Assembly (NCBI RefSeq): GCF_030867145.1
Contig: NC_134421.1
Coordinates: forward strand, 22,885,979-22,949,978
Length of the DNA: 64,000 nucleotides
Reading direction: 5' to 3'
Source: Opisthocomus hoazin
Lineage: Eukaryota > Chordata > Aves > Opisthocomiformes > Opisthocomidae
The translations under genes and the position numbers were made by a program. Shown piece after piece: positions 1-14,535 of the stretch (position 1 is its first letter; each line of letters begins with the position of its first letter). The notes beneath the pieces are model-generated. The model searched no databases, was not told the DNA's origin, and saw only the letters and a program-made list of their open reading frames with translations.

Positions 1-3000
1 TACCAAAATAATTCCGTATATGTATATGCAGGCACAGAGCTTTTGCTCAAAAATATGTTCTTTTGATACAGTAATGTTCGAATTAGGGCTATTCCTTTAA
101 AGTTCACTAATTCGTCTTAGAGAAATGGAATGCATCTTGCCTAGATGCAAAGCTGCTTTTTTACAGCTTTGCTGTAGTTTTCTTTCCCGATGTCATTTAT
201 TAATGGCATTTTTATATGGGTAGTATCTCAAGACTTCCTTTGCTTCTGCTGTTTGTTCATCACTTGAAGTCATAATAACTTGTTTCTAAAACCACAGCTG
301 GCTGCTATAAAGGCAGAGAGAGGAAGACCGTGATTTATGTGGTGAATGAGAAACAAGAACAGAAGAATGTAATAAATATTTGTAACTTAAAACTTCAGAT
401 ATTGTTATGAAAAAGGTAGCATAAAAAATTAAATAGGCAGTATATCAGCAGGATGTTTCCTAAACAGAGTTCTGTTAGCTTTTTTTTTCATGAGAAGTCA
501 GTGTCTTTTAAAAATAGTAGTAGAGATCTGATAAATTTACAAGAGTAATGAAATTCAAAGTTAAAAACTGCAAATCAATCTTTAAATGACACTTTTGGCA
601 CCTCATAAGAGTACTTCGGTTCACAGTTACCTTTGTTCTCTGGTGTGGGACTTCCGTGAGTACTACAGGCTCAGTGGAATAAGTTAGTATTTTGCTGTTT
701 CTTTCAATAATGTTAGTTAGGTGGTTTTCTCCTCTGTCTGAGTCTTTCACACAGTCACAGGGGAGGAAAAAAAATAATTTCTAAGGGTAAGAAAAGGTGA
801 TTAAATTAAATTACTTTCTGGATAATGGGCCACGTGGTGCATGAAGCTACTTTTAGCTACTTTTTAGCTTCTTTGGCATTAGGATGTTTAATACATACCT
901 GGTCTGCCTTAAGTGTTTTACTACATAAAAAAAAAAAAATTAGAATGGAGTATGAGAGAGATGTGAAATGGAGAAAGAGAAAAGAAGCAGCAGACTCTGA
1001 AAACTTAGCTTTCTATCAGGTAAACAAAATAAGATTTTTTAATTTGCCATGTAACAAAAAATTTCTAAACAGAGTCGCTAATATGAAGAGAAAACTAGTT
1101 TATACAAATGGGGATTTAAAATTTGTAAGTACAATTCAAACAAAGTGCTTTATTTATTTTTAGTCTGTGTGTTTTGGGGTGGCAATTCTAGGACAAATAT
1201 TGCCTGTATGTGTACAGTTGTGAATGCTTCTGAACCAGTTGTAGAGGTGTGTCATCTGACTGGAGATGAAAGGCACAAATTTAAGGAATCTCTGATTTCT
1301 TTTCCAGATAGTTTCTACTCTGCATGAATGTTTTGATTTGGGCAGTATGTCATCTGTGTAGTAGATATTTTTAATTGAGAGTTACATTAGTAGTGAAAAC
1401 ATGAACATTAATGGTTCTTGAAAGTAACAAGCAGAATACATTATGTGTCTGACTTGTTTTGAAACGTGTGTGAGCAAAAAGAGAAGGGGAGGGATGAGTG
1501 GTTTAATTTTTTTATTTTTCCTTTAGGCAAAATCCCTTTTATTACCAAGGAAGGAGGCAACATCGTTTTTACAGTAGTGTGAACTGCCTGTTGCTAGAAA
1601 TGATTTTCACTTTGTTCCTGAAAAGTATGCCAAATTTACTGGAGAGCTAGTGTGCTGATTTATTTATATAACATGACGTGAGTGGAGGAGGGGGTAATGC
1701 ATTTTTGGACCAGCTGATTTTGCTCAGTGTGCTTTGATTTGCTGAAAAGGTTTACTGATTTAGCTAGATTTATCTCGCTGCCTGGAAGAATACAAGGGAC
1801 CTTTCCTTGCTTTCTGCATCCTTACTTCCCGAAGATGCAGCACAGAATATCCATTGTCCATGACATACCATTTTGTCAGGTAAAATCCGCTTTAGTTAAA
1901 AGGCCAGCTATTGCTTATCACGTATGTCTATTTTGACCGTATTTTGACAACTGTTTACCTGAACTGATCTAAATAACAGCGTAGAAGTACCACGGTTCCT
2001 CCCTGTCCTGTAATTACAGTAGTCAGGTAGCACTTCTGGTTCTCAAGCAAAGAAATAAGAATATTGAGCCTTAATCTCAAGCAATTTAAAACAAGTTAAT
2101 TGTACCTCTGCACCACAAACAAGGTCCTCAATGCAAGCCCTTAGAGAGTTTCTCACTCAGCAGTCAGGAGGAAGGTTTGCTTATTTCAAAAAGAGTTCCT
2201 AAAACATAATAAAAACAGCAGGGAGAAGACAAGTATTTTCATAAATGGGATCACTATGCTCTTTCCAGCTGCCCAAGGAACAGAATGTTTTGATGAAATA
2301 AATTATGATGTATAGAAAACAATTTTACTCTTAACCAGCTGCCACCTTATTTCCTGTCATTTTTATCTATTCAGATGTGAATACTTTATCTTTCTTGAGA
2401 AAATACATTTGGTAAAGGAGAATAATCAAAAAATCAGTGAATAATTTCTGTGAATCAGTGGTATTCTAAAAGAAAACCAGCACTTGTAATTTAAAAGCAA
2501 ACCATCAAGAGACAGCAGTAAGAGAGCAGTACTTTGAAATAACATCCAGATTATTTTCTTTCAGGGATGGTCGAGAAAAAGAAGGATGATTTCCTTTAGT
2601 TCAATGGATAGGTAGATGCATAATCAGTGGCAAGCATGAAAATCTTGACCGTATAAAGGTGGTATTTAAATCCTCTCATAATGTGCTTTATAGTATTTAA
2701 AACTTATGGTAGCATCTAAAGGCCTCAGCTACATTGAGTAAGAGGTTATCTAGACACACTTTAGGATCTTTAAGTAAAAACATAAAATGTAGTGCTTTTA
2801 TAGTTTCTCTAATTTACTATTTACAATTTCAAGGAAAAAAAAAGTAACATAAAAATAATTTTGCTGGACTCGTTAAGGAAAAGTGGAAGGTGGTGATACA
2901 GGGTACTACATGTAAAAAAGAGATAATTGATACAGCAGTTTTCAGCTGATGCTATGTTAGGCTTCCTTATAAATACTGAGCACAATACTGTTCTGTCACT

Positions 3001-6000
3001 TTGTTATCTTGTGAACTGTGAAGTTCCTCTCTGACTAGAACTAGCTAAATATTGCTGAAAGGTACCTGAGGATAATTTGTAAATATACTTGCTTTGTCAG
3101 CATTGTCTTCCCTACCACGCTTCCTTTTTATGAACACAATAGAAAACAAGACTACTGGCAAGAACTGTTTTGATAGCAGTCATTTTAAACAGCTACTAGG
3201 AGAATATTTGCTATGGATTTGAATATTTGGATTGTAGTATAAGATGCTGTGACTGTAATATTTATTTACCTTGGTTTTTGGCTCAGAAAGTGTGTATATG
3301 CCTGAGAAAGGGCGTATAGGTGTATATGTACGCATACACCTATACATACACATGTTCACAACTGCGCTTTTTGAAGTTCTGGATTTTTGGAGAAATGTAC
3401 ACTCTTGTCTTTGTTTTAGAAAAATCCTAGAGATAGCACAGCTGAAAGGACTCTGAAATCTTGCATTCTTGTCGTAGATGCTGCCAGAAAAAACAACCCT
3501 TTTATGCTTGAGGAGGCTTGAGATGTTTTCTTGCCAGTTGCGATTCCTGCTTCTCAGAGTAAAAGAGAGCAAGTAACGTCTGTGAAGAAAGTTTTCCTGA
3601 CAGACGGCATGCAGGCAGCTCTCCTGTGCTCTGCCAATCCGTCAGTAATTAAAGTTCTTTTGTTAGTGAAGTCAGTTCTGAAACTGGTAAGAAAAATTAG
3701 AACAGGTGATGCAGTCTCCAAAGGGAAGAGGTTTGAGTGCAAAGTGAAACGAAGATGAAGAAGAAACTGGGTTTATGTCTCTGAATAAATGGTCTCCCAT
3801 TAGAAAAAGGTTAATGTTAAGCCACTGTTCTAGTTTTCACATTAAAGAAGGTTTAATTCGCCCAGAGCTATTTGGCCTAGAGGATGAATTCCTACAATTA
3901 AATGTTTATGATTGAGAGTGCTGCCATGGAAAGCAGACAGATTAATATCGTTTCAGGAGTACTGTGAATCATTAGATGAGTTGTACAACCTTTTCCTGGG
4001 CATGAGCCACTTTTAAATTTCAGACTAAGGCTATAATAGACTTCAGCATAAGGCCTGACGTGTTGCTGTATTTAGGAGTTTGAATAACAGAATAATCAAC
4101 ATGTACTAATGTGTTTATAGAATTTTAAACTTCTTACAGTTAACTGAAAACATGCTGCCCATGGTATGAGTATATGCTGCTGGGATCAAATACATTTTTC
4201 AGATCAGTGCAGTAAGTGTTACTGTCAGGTAATGAACTAACCTGCCCCTGACATGTTGGCTTCTTTCGGCTCACGGTAGGCATGGCTGCTTTCCCCGCTT
4301 CAGTATGCAGAGGAGCTGAACGAGGGCTGTCGTGCAAACCTGAGCAGATGACAAGAAAACCATGCTAGCTGCCAATTACCTCCTCTCTCTTTGTTTGTTG
4401 TGATTAACACTTGGGTTTTGTCAGGAAGGCTCAAGGCATCATCCTGTAACTCATTGGCATGTTGGGAGGACGTAAACCGAAATACAGGCCAGACAGACAG
4501 ACTGGCGTTTTCTGGGCTCAACAGAGGAAATGGACGCAGGGCTACTCTTCCCGGTTAAGGAAAGAGTGCTAGTCCACAGCTTGCCTTTTCTTGGCACTGC
4601 CGGTCCATTCCCAGGACTGCTTGCCCCTCCTGTGAGCAGTTTTGCCAGGTATGTGGAAATACAAGCTCAAACAGTAGATAAAATTGGATAGACTGCTTGA
4701 GGCGGTTACTGCCTCCCCTTATACTGTACCTGAGCCACCCTTCCCGTGGCTCTGACAGTGCTGCCTGCAGAAGGGATGAGAAATTAACTCCCGCGTCTCC
4801 TCCTAAACAACTTCAGCTTTCGGTCTGGTGGTTAAGATCAACTCCATTTTCAGCGAGGCTCGAAGCTGCGGTCGTTCAGGAGCAGCTTCATGAGCTCTTT
4901 GGTCGTGAGGTGGCGAATTCTGTCACGGGGTGGGGTGAGTGGTTGGGGACGAGAGTAGTAACTCCTTCAGCCATCTGATTTTAATCCCCTACCACATGTG
5001 ACTTGAAGTCCTTAGATGCCCTCTACTGCCGTATATCAGAATTAACAGATGGCTCTGCTTCAGATTTGCTGAAGTTTGTTATTATCTCTCTGTCCCTGTA
5101 AATGAATGGGGGAGGGGAAAATAATATCCGTATTTATTACAAAATATGCAAAGCTTTTTATAAAGTGCGAGTTTGGGCTAGACATCTTTTCTGACTTCCA
5201 GTGCCAAAGCCCTGTATTTCAAAATTTTAACACTATTTTTAGCATTCTCTTCAGAGCTCAATTCTCTGATAAATTATCCCTCTGGGAATAAACTTGATCC
5301 AGGAAGATGCCTGAGGCACAGCGGAATTTTTCCACAGCATTTCAGGCCACATCATACTAGACGGAAGGAAGCTGCAAAACCTGCTGCTGTGGCGCAGTCT
5401 CTGTTCTGGGAAGGAACTAAAGGATGCATTTAGCCATTGGATGTATCATTTGCATAAGACAGAACTGCAGGCAAGAGCCTATACCTAAAATGGAACAAGA
5501 ATGAAATTTCTGTCCCGCGTTTGCCTGTGTTATGACAGTTTTTGTGTGCTGGCAGGCACAAAGCAACCCCAAGTCAAACAGAGCTAATCCTGGAGGGAAT
5601 CACTCTGCAGGCTCTAAGAATCAAGTGTTTCTGTGATGCCTGAGCTTTAGCTGCGTGGGTTGTATCAACTCCTTTTTCCATCTATAAGCAAAACCCAGCA
5701 AAACAATCCCACCTTTGGTTCCCCAGCCCAGATCCCTAACGCTGATTTGACCAAGTGGGTTTAGTCCAAATGAAATCAGCAGCCACGTTTTGTGTACATT
5801 TTTGAACATGCCTGACATTTTCCAAGGACAGTCTATCCGTTTTGCTCCAGGTGGTTGCCAGGAATGTTGCAGACAGAAGCGGGCATGGCAGGAGGGAGCG
5901 TGAGTTCCAGGGGAACGCGTGATAGCGGCGATCTGCTCCAGGTGAGTGGAGGGGGGTACATGAACAGAGGACATGCAGGAGGGCCTTTGCCAGGCTGATG

Positions 6001-9000
6001 AAAGATAAAGCTTGGGTTCACCAAAGGGTGAATTTTCTCATGGTGCTTTCTTTTCCCTCCAGCACAGTCCTCTGCTTTCAGGCACACTGCTCTAGAATAT
6101 GCTACTGACATTTTTCAGAAGCTTTTGTAATTTTTCCAGAACAATCTCAAACTAACCAAAGTCCATAGCACAATCTTGTTGTGAATGGGGGCTTTGTTCT
6201 GTGAGACTGTTTCTGACAACGCCTGGCGCTGTTAGCCATCGCATAAAAGGCTGAAACATGAATTTGTGCATAAGCTTTTGCCTTCAGCGTGTTCATTCCC
6301 TCAGACCCCCCCTTTTCTCCAAGAAAGACGTGAAGCTCTTCCAGTCCTCCTGGGAGGTGGGCTGTGTATTGTTATGGGGCAAACCTGTGAAGCTATACCA
6401 AATTATACCACCCAACAATGCCGTCCATTGCATATATTTTCACTGGATCCATATTTTTCCAATTTCTTCATGTTTTTTCAATGGCTTGTTTTTTCTCTAT
6501 CCATCAGAGAGTGGAATCCTGCGTCCAGAGAATGTAATAGCAGCTGTTTCTACTCAATTTGCATTTATATACTTAACACTTCGAAATAGATTACTTCTAG
6601 AAGCTTTCACAATCTCGTCAAAATTCCTACTTAGTCAGAGGTACTAGTGAGAATGTTAATGAAATCCTTTTGGACTGGCTGATGGAAAAGATGCAGCAAC
6701 AACAACAAAATTCCCCAAACAAGACTGATCAGTTATGCTTCAACAATCAATTGAAACGTATCTTTTAAGCTCCTTGGGCATTTTCAGGATCAGTTCCTTG
6801 GGCTCTTCTAAGGGGGCAAGAGTATGCCAGGTAAGGAGACGAACTGTTAAAAAAACCTGTGCGGAACTGGTAGTGTATTTCTAGCAAAATTGATTTATCA
6901 TGTGAGTGCAGCCAAACAGGAAAAAACCCCAAAACACCACCTGGCAAGCTATTTAAAGTGAACAGCTTATTTGCCAATGTCAACGGATTTTTAAATAAAT
7001 AAACCCCTTATGTCCTGAGAATAACTGAAAAACAGCTCTTTAATTTGTTTTTTATACCACTATTTTCTTTTGTTGACATTTCACTAGCCCTGAAATGGAA
7101 ACGCAGCATTTTTATTTAGTAATGCCTAAGTGAAGATTGTAAGAGTGATATCCAATTATTGTTCTTTTCTCCAGAAAACTCTGAAAGCCTTTCACCTCAT
7201 TATTTTGCCAGATGCCTCAGCTTGAACTATTTCTTTAGATTTCTTTGATCCTCTGAATGCTGAGAATTACAGAACGTTGACACTTGGTGACCTTTGGTAC
7301 AGTTCATTTACTTCGATGCGGACTGTTGAAGATGCTTGCTCCTAAATCCAGATTTTGTTTGAAGTTATAGAAATGCACTTTCTTCTCTGTGTATTTGTTT
7401 ATCCAGAAAAAAAAATTCCTTTTATTTTTACAGGACTCTGAACTGGGGCATCTCTGAACTGGACCGGACAATCTTGATGACTCAGGTTGTTTAGAGAGAA
7501 CAGCAATGATGCATGTGAGTCCCTGTTTTTGTGTGTCTCAGTAAGCCTGTACCAGACTCACTCAGACTTAGCAGTCCAGACAAAGATAATCTGAGCTCAG
7601 GTTGTCTGTGAAAACGATGTGCATCCCAGCTACCTCACTTCAGAGGGCATGCTTGTGTTACTAAATAAAAACAGTCCCCGATGCCAAGAAGCTTGGCTTA
7701 TGTTCACACTAGCTGGAGCTAGTTCCCTTGAGAGCAGACTCCTATATTCTCATCCCACAGTATTCCTTGGACTCTTTCTGGTGCCCCTTACAGACCCAAC
7801 ATGTAATTCTCATTTTTTGTGTACCTTTCAGTTTGAAGTATCTGAAATTACGTGAAACTGTACTGCGAGAATGGTGCCTTCCTAGCATGAAAGCAAGGGT
7901 ATGTATTACATGCTTTGGGGTGTGGCAATGTTTGAGGGCCCAGTCAGCTTGAGCAGTTTAGACGGGCACGTAGGGTCAAGTCAGACACGATGGGATCTTG
8001 GAGCCGTGCTTGGTGCGAACTCTCCCTGCAGAGGTGCGCAGCCATTGCTTTAGAGGGCAAGGTGGAAGAGGGAGAAGCATCGAAGAGGTGTGGGGATCAG
8101 CAGCCGGAGCTTGAGCTTGCTCCCCGCCTACAGTAGTGAGGACACGCTCAGAGGGACCGCAACCACCAGTCTGCTGCTGGGGACCACCTCTGGCTGAGGC
8201 AAAGAGTAGACGCAGGTATTTTGATTGCAGGATAAACACTTCACTATTGAAGAAACACAGGGCTTCTCGTGTATCATTTCCACAAAGTCACAAGTCAATG
8301 TCTGGGCCGTATTGAAGCAAAACACTCACCCGATTCCAACAGCTGAAGGTTTTGCCTCCAGTCTGGACAGGGAGTGGCTAAGCAGTGTGTAGGTACCAAC
8401 CACGGCAGCTCTCCATCAGGCCTGCCACTGCTCTTCTCTCACCAGTGACCTCTTTGGGCTCTTGTCAAATCTTCTTCTTCAGCAAATGTGGCCATGTAAA
8501 GTCAATGAATCGTAGCCCGTGCAGCCAGCATACAGCATGTTTATTTTAGTAGATTTGAACATATAAATATGTGCTCCAGAAAGGGATTTTTTCTGCCGTT
8601 TTTATCATCTCTGCTTATGGTGAACTTACCTGAATTTTGTTTGCATTGTGCATTTACTTGTGATAGGAAATCCTTTTTCTTAATCCGGGTCCACAATTTG
8701 TGGAACTCGCTGCCACCCTCGGTTTCCCCATCACTAATGCCAGGATTTTAACAGTATGAAAAATGGCGTGGGGAAAGGGAGTTCTGTAAAGATATGAGGT
8801 ATTCTTGGAAAATAACAAGCAAACCCATGCTTAAACCAGTCAGAATTAAAAACTACAAAATAAAAAATAAAAAGGGATGTGAAGCCTTATGCTACTGTAT
8901 ACTGACCAATTGTTAACTAATTTGGGGTCAAGGAAATCTTTTTCCCAGTGTTAGTTTATTATTCAGTTGAAATCCTCATTGTGTATTAACAAAAGCAGAA

Positions 9001-12000
9001 GATGACGATCACTGCTGCTGCACCGCTCTGATGCAGCGTAACTCCTACAGGTTTGACTTCAGAAAAACGCTACTACTTTATTTGTTTAAACAAGTATTAC
9101 ATAAATTTGAATAATGAGAAAGACTAGCAGTATTTAAGAAACACTGATGTTTACATGAAACTAGAAAGCTCTGTTTTGTTAGCATTAGTGAGTAGGTAAT
9201 ATATATTTGTACAGTAGGGTCAAGCTTTAATAGTTTGATCTTTTGGTTAATTTTTATTCTACAGGATAATGGCTTAATGCAGTAACCCAATTTAACAGTC
9301 ACTTCTCACTGCTCATTTGAATTTTCTGTGATACTTAAATGGTCAAACTTTTATTAGTTTTGGAAGAAGAGACGCTAAAAAACAGCTCTTCCAGAATTCT
9401 TTTTCTATGATATCTCGTATTTTGCTGGTAGGGAGATTCTTTTGCTGAGGAATTGTAAACTCTGGTAGCAGTCAAAACTGGCCTTATTTAAAATGGTAAA
9501 CTGCCTCTGACCCAAGACTGTTTTTCATCTTGACAAACACAAAAGCTGAATATAAGCAAAACTGGTTTCTGTATTTATTACTTACTTGATCTTTCAGAAA
9601 TACTACTTGGCACCAAGTTCCTCAGCTCTCTTGGCCATTCCAGCCTCCTGTGGTGCCTCTTGGTGACAAAGAATTTTGTGACACATCGATTATTACTTCT
9701 CACCTACATTGTGACGCTTCACAAAGTGGTACTCCAGGTCATGAACTTTTCCTTCTCTAGGAGCCATGCGATGCAAAACTGCTGACGAAACGTGCCGTTT
9801 GGTTCATGCAGCTTCCCCATAGCTCCCACCTCCTGATGTGCAGTGTCCTAACAGCTGTAGTTATATACAGTGGCACTAACATTCTGTGTAAATTGTATTT
9901 AAAATTTCAGAGAATTCTTACCCAGTGAGATACTATTTTTGTGTTCATTTTCTTAGAAGTACCTAGAGGTAACAGTTGGGATCGTGACCTTGTTAGAAGA
10001 GGAGCTATAAAGATTACTTCTCCTGTGACTACACACCTAATGAAACAAAAAAATGACATCTTTAGTACTATCTTTTAGCATTGGAGGGTGAATTGAATAT
10101 AAGGAGGTGAGATTAAAATCCTACATGCCATTTCTTCAAAATTACAAATTAAATTTGTGAGTTACTCTATACAGAAAACAAAGAGTTCCTATATGTGGAC
10201 TACATGCTATTGAATGCTAGCAGAAACAGCTAAAATGTTTTCATCTTAAGCGGAGTATGTTTCTTTTACATATGTGCATTCTTAAATTAAAAAAAAAAAA
10301 AGGTAGGACTGCTTTCATTTGCTCTGACACAGGGATCTGAATCTCAGCTAAGCTTCATCCTCCCTTCAAAGATGAGAAGGAAAAAGCACCTCCAGAGAAC
10401 AATGTGTGACTTATTTTAGACAATAAAATGTTAAAATAATAAAATGTTATAATAATCAACTGCCTTGTGTAGGTATCTTTTTTTGTGTGTCAGGTGGCTC
10501 TAAGGGGCGCCTACAAAGATTAACTCAGGCTGAGATATCGAATTCGTAGCAGTCTCAGTCTTCGAGATGAACCCAACTTTTACGTATCGTAGGTACACAA
10601 TCTGACTGACGTTTATTCTAGTGAACAGTGGGCTTTAAGTCAATTTTGTTATATTGTAGCATTAAAACAAAATATACATCCTCTATTACAGAAGAGGAAT
10701 GCAATCTGCATCTGCGTGACCTGTTCACTATGTAACTTTGTACTGGTTTTGAGGAAGGAAGCAGCATGTGAGAAATCCTAGCAGAGCAGATGCTACGATT
10801 CATAAAGATTGGGATGACTGAGAAGGGCAGTGCCAGCCTGGAATAGCACTCCTCGCTGTGACTTACAGCGGAGCTGCAGCACTGGTTTATTCTGGGACAG
10901 CAGAATGTGGACATGGCAGCTGAAATTCAGACCTACTGCAACAGCAGGCAGACAAGAAGGGAGCTTCCCTACAGGGCTGAGTCACTGGAGGGCGGGAAGG
11001 GAGGGAGGGAAGGATGGATGGAAGGATGGAGGGATGGAGGGATAACTGCCCCCTCTGTTGCAGTCGTGAGGAACTGAAGCACAAAGACACCAGACTCGTC
11101 ACACAGGTGTCTTTGGCAGTTAGGTCCCGTTACTGCTCCACTGCTGGCTTGTGTTTTGAAAACACGAGGGTGACACCTCTGCGACACAAGAGCCACATCA
11201 GGCAAAGCAAACAGGCAAGTCCCCCAGAAGAACCTTTGACCCTCTGAATCCAACCACTCCGAGACCTGCTAGGGAGTTCCTTTTCCTTAAGTACTTACAG
11301 ATTTAAAGAACAGCTAACGCATGTCTCTCGTAGTGTTAAATTTGATGACAGAGCTAAATCCGCTATGGTCTTGGACAAATCCAGTTGTTGTTGAGCAACA
11401 TTGCCTCCTGGTGGTAGCACCAAGGGTCTGCAGAACAGCATCATTTGCACAAAGTCCAAAACCTGCTGTAAAAGCATGCTTCCTTTTTGAATTCAGGCCC
11501 AACTAGAGGAAGTGAAAGAACGTTCTTTTCACCAGGACATCAAGACAAACTGGACTGGATTTAACTGGTCTGAGTGAAGGACAAACAGCTGGATGCCTTA
11601 CTGAAACAGTTCTCTAATGGCACGCCAGCAAACAGAGCCCGTGGAGACGCTTAGTGAGACGTTCAAACACAGAAAATCAGTAAGATGTACCCAAGCGTTC
11701 ACTACACACAGCGATGAACCGCGTAAGGTCTGAAACACGTCATAATCGTGGGACACAAAGCGAGTGGCGACGTGCCTGAAACTGGGTACAAAGACACCAG
11801 AGCAGACGTGACGTCCAGCGAGTTCTACGCAATTGAGTTGTCAATCACAGAGAACAAGAGCAACAGCAAACAGAAATGCCCAACTAACTTTCAAGTGGGT
11901 TATTATTTTGCATAGCAGTGGGACAAGAATCAAATGGATGGATTTCTAATTCCAAGTTTTCAAGAGAAAAGCAAGAGGTAAAGCCAGCTTCATGCAGTTG

Positions 12001-14400
12001 TTCAAGGCCCAAGAAATCAGGAGAACAGCCTGGGATTACTGTGAGTAGGATTTTGATTAGGTTATGCTTCAGATGACCCAGGAGAAAGATTTAATATAAG
12101 AGAACATAGAAAGATTGAGAGTGGCAGTGTAATGCAGGGAAAGATTTTAAAAATACCAATTTTAGAAATTAATAACAAAATGGTGGTGGGTACAGGAAGT
12201 GAATGTGTTTTAGACTCAGTTTCCAGTAACTAGTCAGAAGAGGACGTACTTTAAAGTTAGCAGTGCAGTACATTGTAGATTTTTAGCCCTCAAAATGCCT
12301 GAAAAGCATCCAAAAACGTTTGGGAAACATTGAGAAATCCAACATTTCCACAGTGCTTGTGGATGTTCAATCATGAACAGGGTCTGACAGACAAGAACAA
12401 ACAAATGTGGTAACAGAAGGTTTCTGTGAAGCAAAAGGTCTTTCTGTATTTGGCAGCAGTAAGCAAAAGCATCGTGCAGAAGGGGGAAAAACAATTGAAA
12501 GTTTGAATTAATCCAAGGATATCTTTTCTTACACTGGAGTAAAGTCGAATGGTGACACCTTTCCAAAATTAGGGGGGCTCAGTTTGCTGCAGCGGAACAT
12601 AACAAAACACTAAACACCAGCTGCTCGCTGCTCGCTTATGGACCAGTGTCGGTTCCGGGTACCATGAACTGATGAAAATACTAACATGTGCTGTACTACA
12701 AATTACTAGTAACTATTTAAAAAGTTATATCCTAGGCAGGAAAAAAATAATTCTTTCCGTGTGATTGAGCTCGCAGAGTAAGCAGCCATCCCTTTTGCAG
12801 ACACAACAGACATTCCTTCGCGATAGCACGTTTGTTATCAGGCGAGCAGCGCATCATGTAACACGGAGCCAAGATCACTTGGCTGGTGTAGGCTTAAGCC
12901 TAGACTCGGATTTCTTACAAGCATAACAGCATAAGCAAAAGGGTTTCATGCTCTGCCACGATAAACCATTATCAGCTAACTGGCATGTGGATTTAAAAAT
13001 GTGTTTTTAAAAATAATACCAAGATAAGTACTTAAGACTAGCTTTATGGGAAATTTTCCAGAAGTAGTTAAAGGCAGTCGGTTTTACACACAGCCAACGT
13101 TGCTTTTTTCACAATTAAAGGAAATTCAAGGAAAAAAAAAGTTCTTTAGTAATAGCTTTAGAAATGTAAGTGTTCTTTATACTAACAATGACTGGGGTTA
13201 GAGACTTTATATGGTGCTCAGCTTCTAGCAAGATCTGTAGGTGACACAAGCTGGCAAAATGACGCTAGACTAACACAAGCAACAAGAACCTTCCTATCTT
13301 ATCCTAGTTGCTTTGGAAAGGAAATACAATCAAGATGTATGACATATATGGGATAATTATTTTCTGATTATTTATTAGGATCTGCTAAGAAGACTTCACG
13401 AAATCACTGGGATCTCTACAAAGGCACAGTGTCCCAAGCTAGCCCTTTCCATTGGAAGGCTGATGCCCAAAACTGCAGACTGGAGGAAAGAAATCTCCTT
13501 TTCCCGCAAAAAAATGTTAGATGATACAGCATATTTTAATAGCAGAAACATTTAAGCACTACAAAATGCTAAAGCTATGAAGTACAATCAGACCAAATTT
13601 CTTTAATTTAAAGCATTTTATATAGTAAAGGGCCAATCCTTCCCGCTAGGTAAGCTAGAAGGAGCTGGGAGTCTTCACCGATTACCTTGCTGAGCCGAAG
13701 AACTCTTCCTCCCCTGAGCTACAGCTATTCCGATGCAGATACGAAGGCAGCATCCTCACTGAATGGTAGCTGGGGTGGGGTTAAAACCAAAACAAACCCA
13801 CAACCAAAAAAACCAACCCAAAGCCCCACAAACCATGAAGGCACGCAGGAGTTACCTCAGGTATTTGGAAACGCTGGGTGATTTAGAGGTTGAGTTAATA
13901 TGCCTTGGAAGCTAAAATTTAACCAAGCTGGCCAGTTTTCAGTACGTGATCTTAGCTTTAAATACAGCCACTTGGTTGATGTACGATTAAACACGGAACC
14001 TGATCTCTTACAAGCATAATAGAAGAAGCAAAACTGGTTGTTTTTTTTAAACAAATACTATATCATAAATACCTCAGTATTCAAACTCGTCTGAATTTCA
14101 GTTACTAGCTTTCTTAAAAAAAATATATATACCCCCAAAATGACTACAAACCCTAACGCATCCAGTTCTAGACTTCTCATTTTGACATAACGCTTCTGTG
14201 CACTTACTTGACCCATGATAAGCCTCTGACCTGGTTTAATGGGAGCTCTCCATCACCTGCCACCCCCAGTTCTAACACTGACACGTTCACTGACCATGCC
14301 TTCACCGGATCCTTGTTTCAGTAGTGCGGTTTTGTTGTTTTTCTACTGTCAACTGGTTGAAACAGAAAACAACAAGTTTATGTTTTAGTTACAGCACTCA
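1..14400. other. AT-rich intergenic DNA downstream of MRPL42
   Basis: No coding exon, RNA gene or well-preserved transposon could be supported here on either strand. Open frames are short, low-complexity or lack family-like sequence. Visible items are a GGAT/GGAA simple repeat near 11.0 kb, a CpG-dense patch near 11.7-11.85 kb and scattered A/T runs. By conserved synteny SOCS2 would be expected further left, but no SOCS2 coding sequence is visible in this stretch. Confidence 0.6.
10990..11044. repeat. GGAT/GGAA-type simple repeat
   Basis: Purine-rich tandem tetranucleotide stretch made of GGGA, GGAT and GGAA units on the plus strand. It is imperfect and about 55 bp long. It explains the repetitive low-complexity reading frames on both strands at this point. 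Confidence 0.8.
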
Positions 14401-14434
14401 CACAGAATTGCCAAACATCTCATTTTCCGTAACA

Positions 14435-14440
14435 TTTATT
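14435..14440 (-). terminator. MRPL42: MRPL42 polyadenylation signal AATAAA
   Basis: AATAAA on the minus strand (TTTATT on plus) 50 bases after the MRPL42 stop, placing a likely cleavage site near 14410-14425. The 3' UTR would then be only about 70-80 nt. Further sites downstream may also be used. Confidence 0.6.
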
Positions 14441-14489
14441 TCCAATGAAGATTAACAGCAAAGCGCCGATGAACAAGAAGTTATCTTCA

Positions 14490-14535
14490 TTATCTGTCCT
14501 TAGGAGGATTAGGATTCTTGCGTCTTCTATGATAC
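14490..14535 (-). CDS. MRPL42: MRPL42 last coding exon
   Basis: Begins after acceptor CCTTCTAG and encodes [14 protein letters not shown] followed by TAA at 14492-14490. The same basic proline-rich tail ends human mL42. The exon continues as a short 3' UTR with an AATAAA about 50 bases further on. Confidence 0.95.

Noticed and set aside
8640-8751. Possible LINE 3' end reading SFFLIRVHNLWNSLPPSV
   Set aside because: The LWNSLP motif resembles the end of LINE reverse-transcriptase proteins, but the match is short and no repeat-like nucleotide tail follows, so I did not annotate it.
9600-9850. Possible processed pseudogene on the minus strand
   Set aside because: Several minus-strand segments look coding-like across shifting frames, but I could not identify a parent gene and no poly-A or target duplication is visible.
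1-14400. SOCS2 coding sequence
   Set aside because: Expected nearby from synteny, but no SH2 or SOCS-box sequence is visible in any frame.
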